Shown: positions 9,212-16,934 of the stretch, in pieces
How positions within the stretch are numbered: the first letter of the stretch is position 1
Layout: each line of letters opens with the position of its first letter
NCBI RefSeq assembly: GCF_002893765.1
Contig: NZ_CP025938.1
Span: 682,001 to 746,000 of the forward strand
DNA: 64,000 nt
From: Tamlana carrageenivorans
GTDB lineage: Bacteria > Bacteroidota > Bacteroidia > Flavobacteriales > Flavobacteriaceae
Reading direction: 5' to 3'
Made by a program: the position numbers and the translations under genes
The notes under the pieces: generated by a model
What the model was told of the DNA's origin: nothing
Database searches by the model: none
Seen by the model: the letters and a program-made list of their open reading frames with translations, nothing else

Positions 9212-10168
9212 TTATTTAATTTTATTAGGTTTCCAGTACTTCTTGGAGTGATCTTGTTCACCCAAGCACATACTTTTTAAATCCTCCATACTAAGATTAA
9301 AACTATTACCGTCAACTTGAGTATCGATACCTGGAATTTCAACAGATTCAGAAAACTGATGGAAAGTCCAGTTTACATCGCTAACTCTACCTTTCCCAGA
9401 ATATGCTGCAATCCATAACGGATAATCTTCAATATATCCTTTTAAATGGGTGTCATAAAAATGCTTACCCGTATAAACCACAGGCTTGATACCATATTTA
9501 GCTTCGGCTAATTTCAACCAGTTTAAAACCCCTGCTCTCAATTTTTTATCACCAAATTTACTTGGCTCTTCAACATCTAGAATGGATGGAAAATCACCAT
9601 CAACTAAAGTAACTGTTTCTGCAAAATTTTTAAATTGAGCATTGGAATCTTCATTCGGCCGATAATAGTGATAAGCCCCTCTAATAAAGCCATGCTCTTT
9701 AGCATCTGCCCAGTTTTTATGATAGCGGGTATCCTTACCGTCTTTACCCATAGTTGATCGAATAAACACAAACTCTATAGACTGATCAGCACCTTTAACT
9801 TCGTGCCACTTTATTTCACCTTGATAGTGGGAAATATCTATACCAAAAAGGTAGTGTGAATTTTCATTTCCAATATGCTCTAAGCTTTCAATTGCTTCGA
9901 TTTGATCGGCTGTTCGCACAATCTGTTTGGATTGATTACTATTAACCTCCAAAGCTGTAATACCACCTATAATAATAGCTCCAATTAAAAGTGTAGAATA
10001 GATCAAACCGTAAGTTTTTTTAACTGCAACGTGCCTTTTCCCCAGCTTGTTCCCAGCCCTTAGCGTAACCAAGAACAGCAAAAAAACCACCATTAACACT
10101 ATAAAAACCCACATTAAAAATTTAACAGGATCTTCGATACCCATTAAATCACTTATAAAAAGTTTCAT
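9212..10168 (-). CDS. Membrane-anchored GH25 lysozyme-like hydrolase
   Basis: 318 residues. Two hydrophobic segments (about 14-36 and 52-72) are followed by a GH25 muramidase domain from about residue 107. That domain contains FGIDISHYQG, FIRSTMGKDG, AYHYYRPN and the catalytic-loop ILDVEEP, which are the Asp/Glu motifs of the family. GH25 enzymes cut the glycan strand of peptidoglycan between MurNAc and GlcNAc. The N-terminal helices should place the domain in the periplasm. It is a single gene, convergent with tRNA-Phe. Confidence 0.9.
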   Translation of the reverse strand: MKLFISDLMGIEDPVKFLMWVFIVLMVVFLLFLVTLRAGNKLGKRHVAVKKTYGLIYSTLLIGAIIIGGITALEVNSNQSKQIVRTADQIEAIESLEHIGNENSHYLFGIDISHYQGEIKWHEVKGADQSIEFVFIRSTMGKDGKDTRYHKNWADAKEHGFIRGAYHYYRPNEDSNAQFKNFAETVTLVDGDFPSILDVEEPSKFGDKKLRAGVLNWLKLAEAKYGIKPVVYTGKHFYDTHLKGYIEDYPLWIAAYSGKGRVSDVNWTFHQFSESVEIPGIDTQVDGNSFNLSMEDLKSMCLGEQDHSKKYWKPNKIK

Positions 10169-10297
10169 TGTTTTATCATTTTACCTACAAACAAAATTAG
10201 TACACATGACTCTTCCTGATACCGACACACCGTGTCTTGGTTATATTTAACGATGTTCGATTATCACTACTAAAGTTATGAATAAAAACAATTCAAA

Positions 10298-10411
10298 ATG
10301 ATAAAATTTAAGTCTGATAATAAATATTTTTTACAACAAAAACGAGAAGGTATTAGCCCTGATTTCATGAGATATAGACAACAAAAAAGACCCCAACTAA
10401 AAAGTGTTTAG
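10298..10411 (+). CDS. Possible 37-residue basic peptide
   Basis: ATG to TAG frame coding for a Lys/Gln/Arg-rich peptide starting MIKFKSDNKYF and ending RPQLKSV. A hairpin with 8-bp AAAAGACC/GGTCTTTT arms spans its stop codon, as a terminator would. There is no family match that I recognise and no clear promoter, so it may be a chance ORF. Confidence 0.22.
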   Translation: MIKFKSDNKYFLQQKREGISPDFMRYRQQKRPQLKSV

Positions 10412-10647
10412 CCAAGGTCTTTTCATACTAACCAACCGATAAAAAAATAATATTATTTTAAGGTATTCATGTACTCCAAAAATTTTGTAATGAACTGTAT
10501 TAAACAAAAAAAGAGATGGTATTAAGAGCCCATAAAATTTGATTTATTACGTTGATTTTACCCAAAATCTTCCCAATGAAGCTTTAGTTAGAAATACACC
10601 AAAAGGGTCTATATCACATCAAGTATTTTTTTTAAGACGACCTCTTA

Positions 10648-10670
10648 TTCAAAGTTTCCAGAACTTTGAA
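10648..10670. repeat. Perfect inverted repeat
   Basis: TTCAAAGTT and AACTTTGAA separated by 5 bases. There is no T run on either side, so it is not an obvious terminator; it could be an operator or part of a decayed element. Confidence 0.6.
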
Positions 10671-10743
10671 GCTAAAAATTGAGCTGAATACTACCCATAT
10701 TTTGTTGCTTCAAATTCGTTTTAATTTGTTTTTTTAATTCAAC

Positions 10744-11181
10744 TTAAACATTTTCAGTCATATAAGCCTGGTAATCTTTTGCTAAATCTGTTTTCTGTTT
10801 TTCGGTAAACACCTTTCCTGCCAATTGAAAAAAAGCATGCCCTTCATCTTCTAAATGATGTTCTACCTTATGCTTTAAGTCTTTTGCTATTTTTAACCAA
10901 ACCGACGAATCATAGTCTGTTTCCTCTAAAGCTTCAATTAACTCGTCAATTTCATGATGCTCTGCAATACCGTGTCTGGCTTTTTCCTGCATTTTATCAC
11001 TGCTCATTAGGGGTTTATAGAAATGACGTTCTTCGGCATTGGCATGCATATCCAATTCATGTTTCAGCTGTTTAAATAGGACATCTCTAGCCTCGGTATC
11101 GCCAGAAGTAGCCACTAAACGCTCCAATAAATTTCGTTAGGTATCGTGATCTTTTCTTAAGGCTTCAAATATGGTTATCAT
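10744..11181 (-). pseudogene. Hemerythrin-domain protein, broken by nonsense codon
   Basis: Translating from the ATG at 11181 gives MITIFEALRKDHDT, then TAA at 11139-11137, then RNLLERLVATSGD and 120 more in-frame residues to the stop at 10744. The whole is a 145-residue hemerythrin/HHE-type protein with helical His/Glu motifs (HANAEERHF, AEHHEIDEL, HHLEDEG) that would bind a di-iron centre. The TAA sits where related proteins have Gln (DHDxQR), so one C-to-T change explains it. The remaining open frame can only start at a TTG after the stop and would lack the first helix and its metal ligand. It is the first of three damaged genes in a small stress-type cluster. Confidence 0.85.
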
Positions 11182-11370
11182 GTTTTTTAAGTTTTAATGT
11201 ATTGAAAAATTGTTTTTAAATTCAGAGGAAATTAGAGCGCTTCTTATCTAGCTATAATTAAGCGCCTTAAATACAGTTCACCTATTTATTATTTTTTTAA
11301 GTAAAAGCACAAGTCCATACTGCCCTCCCAAACGAAGTACCGTATGCAACCAGTGTTCTATTTTAAAATC

Positions 11371-12754
11371 ATTAGTGTCCGATAAAAGATTTAAAAAGCG
11401 GGATTTCCAAGATAGGATTTCCCGCTTATTTTGTATCTTGAAGTTATCACACATCCAAGATATGAATAAAAGTAAAAACTTTAGCGGACAACCCATAATC
11501 AAACAGGTATTAAATTTCATTTTGCCCAAAGATGTTCATCGGACAGCCAAAAAGCACAACAGCGATCGCTATACCAAAAAGTTTACCACCTATGAGCATT
11601 TGGCCACTATGGTATTTACCGTGATCAGTGGCTGTAGCTCACTTCGTGAGGTTTCCAGTATTATGCTTGCCTGCGAGGGAAAGATCAACCATCTAGGACT
11701 CACGGACTTTCCAAAACGCAGTACCTTGTCAGATGCTAACAGGAGAAGAAGCTCTGAAGTATTTGCCGATATTTATCATTTACTCTACAAACGTTACCAT
11801 CGCTTTTTATCGGACAGCAGACCCTTAGAACCTGCAGTGAAGAACCTTAAAATCGTTGATTCCTCGACCATCCCCCTATTTAGCGACATTCTTAAAGGTG
11901 TAGGAAGGAACCCGCTCAACGGCAAAAAGAAAGGAGGTATCAAGATGCATACTATGATAAACGCCATGGAAGACGTTCCTTGTCTGATTAAGTTTTCAAG
12001 CGCGGCCACGCACGACCACACCTTTTTAAAAGACCTGGAACTCAAGAAGGGCTCTTATGTGGTTTTTGACAAAGGGTATGTGGATTATGAGCAATACCAA
12101 AAATGGACACTGGAAGATGTTTACTTTGTGACTCGGCAAAAGGACAATGCTCGCTATACAAGCCTTGAAGAGTTTGATATCTCCAATAAAGTGGACGATG
12201 CTGTCTTAAAGGACGAAAAAATAGGGCTTACGGACAAAAACGGCAATGCTTTTTCCCTGAGGAGAATCGCTTTTTGGCACGAAAAGCACCAAAAAGTTTA
12301 TGAGTTCATCACTAATAATTATGATCTTGATGCAGACAAAATAGCCGACATCTATAAAAATAGGTGGCAGATTGAGACGATGTTCAAGCGGCTTAAACAG
12401 AACTTTCCGCTAAAGTATTTTTTGGGAGACAATCAAAATGCCATCGAAATACAAATCTGGGTCAGTTTGATAATCCAGCTCATTATGCTTGTGATCCAAA
12501 GAAAAGCCCAAAGAAACTGGGCTTATTCCAATATGATGTCCGTCATACGATACCATTTGATGACATATATCGATTTGTTCAAATTCCTGAAAAACCCAGA
12601 AGCTAATTGGGAAGAGATTACAACCAAAAACATTGGGCAATTAAGCCTTTTTGACCCATAAGGAGGTTCTGTTTTCAAAATAAAGAGTGCGATCAATAAA
12701 AAAGGCCAACACCAAAGCTTTTTTAGCTAATTCTGTTTTTTATCGGACAACAAT
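11371..12754 (+). mobile_element. IS4-family insertion sequence, copy A (intact)
   Basis: 1384 bp, bounded by imperfect terminal inverted repeats (ATTAGTGTCCGATAAAA at the left; the right end reads ATTGTTGTCCGATAAAA in reverse). It is flanked by a perfect 11-bp target duplication ATTTTAAAATC at 11360-11370 and 12755-12765, the size expected for IS4 relatives. A near-identical copy lies at 54234-55617; three base differences were seen (11713, 11884, 11936). Inside the left end a hairpin (AAGCGGGA 11396-11403 with TCCCGCTT 11420-11427, then ATTTTG) could stop transcription entering from outside. Insertion disrupts the DUF6327-like gene. Confidence 0.95.
11462..12661 (+). CDS. IS4-family DDE transposase, copy A
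   Basis: 399 residues from the ATG at 11462 (MNKSKNFSG). An upstream in-frame GTG at 11375 lies inside the terminal repeat and is unlikely. The catalytic triad is Asp133 (IVDSSTIPLF), Asp203 (VVFDKGYVDY) and Glu305 in the IS4 signature Y-x2-R-x3-E-x6-K (YKNRWQIETMFKRLKQ). All are present, and the frame is uninterrupted to the LSLFDP C-terminus, so it is probably active. An N-terminal DUF4372-like helical region precedes the RNase H-fold domain. Confidence 0.95.
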   Translation: MNKSKNFSGQPIIKQVLNFILPKDVHRTAKKHNSDRYTKKFTTYEHLATMVFTVISGCSSLREVSSIMLACEGKINHLGLTDFPKRSTLSDANRRRSSEVFADIYHLLYKRYHRFLSDSRPLEPAVKNLKIVDSSTIPLFSDILKGVGRNPLNGKKKGGIKMHTMINAMEDVPCLIKFSSAATHDHTFLKDLELKKGSYVVFDKGYVDYEQYQKWTLEDVYFVTRQKDNARYTSLEEFDISNKVDDAVLKDEKIGLTDKNGNAFSLRRIAFWHEKHQKVYEFITNNYDLDADKIADIYKNRWQIETMFKRLKQNFPLKYFLGDNQNAIEIQIWVSLIIQLIMLVIQRKAQRNWAYSNMMSVIRYHLMTYIDLFKFLKNPEANWEEITTKNIGQLSLFDP

Positions 12755-12929
12755 ATTTTAAAATCTTCTTTATAGTCTTCCTTTAAACCTTTAATTTCCT
12801 CCCATGCAATAGCACGCTGTAATTTTAAAATTTTCAATTCCTGCTCCACCTGTTTCATATCCCTATATTGTTTCATCTATAAAGTTTTAAAAATTAATTT
12901 CATTTTAGTGATTAACAATTGTTTTAGGT

Positions 12930-13276
12930 TTAATCAAAGAAAAACTCAGATAACTTGCGAACAACCAAGCGGTTGATCACCCGTCTTGATAAATAAGCCA
13001 AGATTGACAGCACCATAAAAATTAAGGCCACAATAATAAATCCTAAGGGATAGCTCTGGATGGCCTCACCTATATATAAGGCCAAACTTACAGCACTAAG
13101 TATGGTGAAAACCCCGAAAAAACACCCTATAAATAGTACTTTAAGCATCAAACTAACTGAAATAGAAAAATGCTTAAAAAATTTTAACGGTAGTATTCGT
13201 ATGAGGTTTCAGCATAACGCTCCCCAAAGTTTAAAGCCTTATTATTGGTTTCATTTATAGCGTCGATCAACCCCAT
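12930..13276 (-). pseudogene. Phage-holin-like (Holin-X type) membrane protein, frameshifted
   Basis: The ATG at 13276 opens MGLIDAINETNNKALNFGERYAETSYEYYR in pieces typical of this family's N-terminus, then meets TAA at 13186-13184. Shifting one base restores LKFFKHFSISVSLMLKVLFIG and the rest, with two transmembrane segments and a basic C-terminus ending SEFFFD at 12930. The break lies in the T/A run near 13184-13190 and fits loss of one base. The intact protein would be about 117 residues. The surviving ATG frame (73 residues from 13151) lacks the amphipathic N-terminus. A sequencing slip in the homopolymer cannot be excluded. Confidence 0.82.
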
Positions 13277-13279
13277 ATA

Positions 13280-13651
13280 CTACGATATTTTTTGCAACTT
13301 CTTACTCTTAGCTTTCAACTCATTAAGTTTCTTTTCTAAAGTACCTATCACGTCGTCTGCTTTATGAGTAACGTCTGAAACAATGGCATCTACCTGCTCT
13401 TCTAAAGTGTGCGTTTTAGTAGTAGCATTGGTCATTACCCGATCTTTTAAATCTATAGTCGTTTTAGCAATAACGTCTTTTGCTGCTGCCAATTCGGCTT
13501 CAAGTTTAGCTTTTGCAGAAACAGCTTCATCAGCTATCATTTGTCTTGTTTTACTTCCTTTATAAGGTGCAAATAAGACACCTACAGCTGCACCTTCTAA
13601 GGCTCCTGTAATAATTCCTAAGGCTGTACTTTCATTATTATTCATATTCAT
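13280..13651 (-). CDS. YtxH-domain protein
   Basis: 123 residues. A Gly/Ala-rich hydrophobic N-terminal segment (about 10-30, GIITGALEGAAVGVLFAPYKG) is followed by the YtxH-type SKTRQMI and a long Lys/Ala/Glu helical tail, possibly coiled coil. YtxH proteins are small, often stress-induced and membrane-associated. It is the only intact member of the cluster with hemerythrin, DUF6327-like and holin-like genes; the holin-like ATG is 4 bases downstream of its stop, so they form one transcription unit. Confidence 0.88.
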   Translation of the reverse strand: MNMNNNESTALGIITGALEGAAVGVLFAPYKGSKTRQMIADEAVSAKAKLEAELAAAKDVIAKTTIDLKDRVMTNATTKTHTLEEQVDAIVSDVTHKADDVIGTLEKKLNELKAKSKKLQKIS

Positions 13652-13851
13652 AAAATTTAAAGGTTAATATTAATTATTACTCTTGTTACGATTACAAATT
13701 TAAACACAACACTAACGCTTTATTAACGCAATACAACAGAATATGAGCTGCTTTGAAAATATTTAAAAGCGTTCATTTTTTTAATTATATCGTTAAACTA
13801 CACCTGCATAAATACCTATATTTAGACTTAAATTTTGAAAAGAAATTCCAG

Positions 13852-15213
13852 ATGAGTAAAACCGTTACAACTACAAACCCTTATACCAACAAAAAAATTA
13901 AGTCTTACGATTATTTTTCTGAGCAAACCATAGCCGATATTTTAAAACAAGCTGATGACAGGTTTCATCAATGGAAAACCGTAAAGCTTTCGAAAAAAGC
14001 ACGGTTATTAAATAAGGTGGCCGATCATTTATGGGAGCATAGAAATAAATACGCTAAACTGATTACCACAGAGATGGGTAAACCCATTACTGAAAGCCAG
14101 GCTGAAATTGAAAAATGCATTTTATTATGTGCATTTTATGCTAAAAACGCCGAAAATTTATTGGCCGACGAGCTTATTAAAACCGAAGCGCAAGAAAGTT
14201 TTATTTCTTACGATCCGCTTGGCGTTATTTTAGGGATTATGCCTTGGAACTACCCGTTTTGGCAAGCCTTTAGATTTGCTCTTCCAACCCTAACAGCTGG
14301 AAACACCGCCATTTTAAAACACGCTTCTAATGTTACCGGTTGCGCTTTAGTAATTCAGGATATTTTTGAAGAAGCAGGCTATCCTAAAGGCTGTTTTACT
14401 ACGGTTTTAGCTAATCATGATACTATAGAAAACCTCCTTAAAAATGACATTATAAAAGCCGTCTCGCTTACCGGAAGTGAAGCTGCTGGCCGAAAAATTG
14501 CCGAAATCGCCGGTTCTCAACTTAAAAAACTCGTTTTAGAATTAGGCGGAAATAATGCCTGCGTGGTTTTAAATGATGCCAATTTAGATAAACACCTAGA
14601 CACCATGGTTAATGCCCGAATGCAAAATGCAGGACAAAGCTGCATCGCGGCAAAACGATTTATTGTTGAAAGTGGTATTTACGATGCTTTTATTGAAAAG
14701 TTCACAGGAAAAATTAAAACCATAAAACATGGCGATCCGCTGCTAGACACCACCCAAATAAGCACTTTAGCTAAAGCTGATTTTGCCGACACACTTGAAG
14801 ACCAAATAATAAGATCGGTTAAAATGGGTGCCAAAGTTCATTTTGGAAACCAACGCAATGGCGCTTATTACCAACCTACCATAATTACAGAAGTCACCGC
14901 AGATATGCCTATTTTTAAGGAAGAGACCTTTGGTCCTGTAGCAGCAGTTATTAAAGCTGACAACCAAGAATCAGCTTACGAGATGGTTAGCGACTCCAGT
15001 TTTGGATTAGGCACTATGGTTTTTACCGAAAATATTAAGAAGGCTAAGAAAAACATCATCCACATTGAAGATGGTGCCTTTTTCATTAATGAAATGGTTA
15101 AATCGGACCCTAGACTGCCTTTTGGGGGCACAAAAAATTCTGGTTACGGACGCGAACTTTCAAAAGAAGGTCTTTTGGCGTTTACCAATAAAAAAACAGT
15201 TTACATTAAATAA
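13852..15213 (+). CDS. NAD(P)-dependent aldehyde dehydrogenase (succinate-semialdehyde type)
   Basis: 453 residues from the ATG at 13852 (MSKTVTTTNPY); the frame is open for 33 more codons upstream, but that stretch has no family character. The ALDH features are present: IMPWNYPFWQ, the cofactor-loop LTGSEAAGRKIAE, general base Glu230 in LELGGNN and catalytic Cys264 in NAGQSC, and a C-terminal PFGGTKNSGYGRE. It oxidises an aldehyde to an acid; the closest group by motif is the succinate-semialdehyde dehydrogenase family, but the substrate cannot be told. It is transcribed away from the stress cluster, and an IS end begins 2 bases after its stop. Confidence 0.93.
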   Translation: MSKTVTTTNPYTNKKIKSYDYFSEQTIADILKQADDRFHQWKTVKLSKKARLLNKVADHLWEHRNKYAKLITTEMGKPITESQAEIEKCILLCAFYAKNAENLLADELIKTEAQESFISYDPLGVILGIMPWNYPFWQAFRFALPTLTAGNTAILKHASNVTGCALVIQDIFEEAGYPKGCFTTVLANHDTIENLLKNDIIKAVSLTGSEAAGRKIAEIAGSQLKKLVLELGGNNACVVLNDANLDKHLDTMVNARMQNAGQSCIAAKRFIVESGIYDAFIEKFTGKIKTIKHGDPLLDTTQISTLAKADFADTLEDQIIRSVKMGAKVHFGNQRNGAYYQPTIITEVTADMPIFKEETFGPVAAVIKADNQESAYEMVSDSSFGLGTMVFTENIKKAKKNIIHIEDGAFFINEMVKSDPRLPFGGTKNSGYGRELSKEGLLAFTNKKTVYIK

Positions 15214-15732
15214 CATTAGCGTCCGATAAAAATTAAAAATGTTTTTCTTAAGATTTTATATTATTGTTTTTTAACAACTTACATTTTTTATCTTTCAGTT
15301 TTTGAAAAATAGGCTATCAAAACAGAGTCAATTGCTCCGTTTGGTTTCTTTCGATAATCCAATCTTTTTCAGGGTTTTCCAAAAATCTCATCAGGTTGAT
15401 ATAATTGAAAAGGTGGATTTCACAAAAGCTGACCAAATTTAAAAAAGCCCACTTTCGCTTTAATTTCTTTTGAATTACGGTCATTAAAAGATTGACGATC
15501 AAAACGCAGTAAATCTGTATCTTGATGGCATTTTCGTTATCTCCCAAGAAATACTTCAACGGAAAATTTTGTTTAAGCTATTTGAACAACAATTCTATTT
15601 GCCATCTTATTTTGTATAAAGCAGCAATCAGATCAGCCCTTAGGTCGAACAAATTGGTTAAAAATTCAAACTCACCAATAGCGTCCTAAACGATTAAAAA
15701 AGAGAAAGGAAATTTTGTTCCGCAAAGTTACC

Positions 15733-15750
15733 TTTGTGGTGCACCACAAA
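15733..15750. promoter_or_regulatory. 18-bp perfect palindrome before transposase start
   Basis: TTTGTGGTGCACCACAAA ends 14 bases upstream of the transposase ATG. In mRNA it would form a tight hairpin over the ribosome-entry region; in DNA it could be a protein site. A wider pairing GAAAGG/CCTTTC surrounds it (about 15712 and 15755). Either arrangement would limit transposase expression. Confidence 0.65.
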
Positions 15751-15764
15751 AAAACCTTTCTCAG

Positions 15765-16934
15765 ATGATAAATATAACGCTGTTTTCTCAAATAATCACA
15801 AAATTAGAAAAGTCAAGGTTCAATAAATTAGTCAGGTTTCATAACACAGATAAACATCAAAAAGGATTTGACAGTTGGTCTCACTTAGTATCGATGTTGT
15901 TTTGTCAATTTGCGAACAGTCAATCTGTTAGAGATATCAGCAACGGATTGCGTTCAGCAACAGGAAACCTGAATCATTTAGGCATGTTAGCAGCGCCTTC
16001 AAAATCTACTATAAGCTACCAAAATAAACATCGAAGCTGGGAGCTTTTCAGAGACTACTATTATGTATTATTAGAGAGTTTAGGACAGCAAGCAGGAATG
16101 AAGCGTACTAATTTCAAAATAAAGTCCAAAATATTTTTATTAGATGCAACCGTGATAAGTCTTTGTTTAAGTTTGTTTGATTGGGCAAAATACAAGACTA
16201 AAAAAGGAGCTGTAAAAATGCACACCTTGCTTGATTATGATGGTCATTTACCAGCTTATGTAAATATTACAGATGGCAAAACAGCGGATAATAAAGGGGC
16301 TTACGACATCCCGCTTTTAAAAGGAAGTGTTATTGTTGCTGATCGGTTTTACAACGATTTTGATTTACTAAAGATTTGGGACAGCAACGGAGTCAATTTT
16401 GTAGTCAGACATAAAGACAATATTCAATTTAAATCAGTCAAAGAGTTAGAATTGCCAGAAAACAGGCATCAACACGTTCTAAAAGATGAAATCATTGAAT
16501 TAACAGGCGCTAAGACAAAAGAGAAATATCCCAAAAGACTTCGCAGGGTTGCCTTGTGGGATGATAAAAATGGACAAACTATTGAGGTTATTACCAATCA
16601 GAAGTCTTGGACAGCAAACACTATTACGGAGCTTTATAAGGCTAGATGGGAAGTGGAAATATTTTTTAGAGACATCAAACAGCAATTACACATCAAGTCT
16701 TTCATTGGAACTAGTCAAAATGCGGTTATGATACAGATCTGGACGGCATTAATTACCATTCTCATTTTAAAAGCGCTAAAAACACAAGCAAAGCATCCTT
16801 GGTATTTATCTAATTTAGTAGCCTTTATTAGATTAAATCTTTTTGTGAAAGTAAATTTACATAAATGGCTAGATAATCCGTTTGCAAAAGAACAACCACC
16901 ACCCAATAAGCACATACAAGGGGTTCTTTTTTGA
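15765..16934 (+). CDS. IS4-family DDE transposase of nested element
   Basis: 389 residues, uninterrupted. Catalytic residues: Asp127 (FLLDATVISL), Asp193 (IVADRFYNDF) and Glu298 in YKARWEVEIFFRDIKQ, which fits the Y-R-E-K signature. The N-terminus has the DUF4372-type helical region (SWSHLVSMLFCQFA). It is distant from the 399-residue transposases of copies A and B. It is probably active, given intact ends and target duplication. Confidence 0.95.
   Translation: MINITLFSQIITKLEKSRFNKLVRFHNTDKHQKGFDSWSHLVSMLFCQFANSQSVRDISNGLRSATGNLNHLGMLAAPSKSTISYQNKHRSWELFRDYYYVLLESLGQQAGMKRTNFKIKSKIFLLDATVISLCLSLFDWAKYKTKKGAVKMHTLLDYDGHLPAYVNITDGKTADNKGAYDIPLLKGSVIVADRFYNDFDLLKIWDSNGVNFVVRHKDNIQFKSVKELELPENRHQHVLKDEIIELTGAKTKEKYPKRLRRVALWDDKNGQTIEVITNQKSWTANTITELYKARWEVEIFFRDIKQQLHIKSFIGTSQNAVMIQIWTALITILILKALKTQAKHPWYLSNLVAFIRLNLFVKVNLHKWLDNPFAKEQPPPNKHIQGVLF

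Larger units (their letters stand above)
10169..10743. other. 575-base spacer with remnants
   Basis: No secure gene. It holds a possible 37-residue ORF (10298-10411), a hairpin with arms 10385-10392 and 10416-10423, a perfect 9-bp inverted repeat at 10648-10670, and a stretch at 10632-10646 resembling the end of the IS1182-type element at 52979. An open frame of about 48 codons ends near 10683 but has no ATG and no recognisable product. The spacer may contain decayed mobile-element sequence. Confidence 0.5.
11278..12876 (-). pseudogene. DUF6327-like small protein gene split by IS4-type element
   Basis: The 5' part starts at the ATG at 12876 (MKQYRDMKQVEQELKILK) and runs in frame to the target duplication at 12755-12765. 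The 3' part resumes after 11370 and ends with TGA at 11278. Removing the IS and one 11-bp duplication joins them in frame at Asp-Phe-Lys-Ile, giving a 67-residue protein with a charged helical N-terminus and a hydrophobic C-terminus (LRLGGQYGLVLLLKKI). Small flavobacterial proteins of this type, next to YtxH and holin-like genes, are classed DUF6327; that family name is from memory. The open frame 11278-11529 is a chimera of IS end and gene tail, not a gene. Confidence 0.85.

Noticed and set aside
11375..11461. 29-residue upstream extension of the IS transposase
   Set aside because: The GTG start lies inside the terminal repeat and the extension crosses the hairpin; the ATG at 11462 fits better.
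11278..11529. 83-residue minus-strand ORF
   Set aside because: It joins the left end of IS copy A to the tail of the disrupted DUF6327-like gene; it is a chimera, not a gene.
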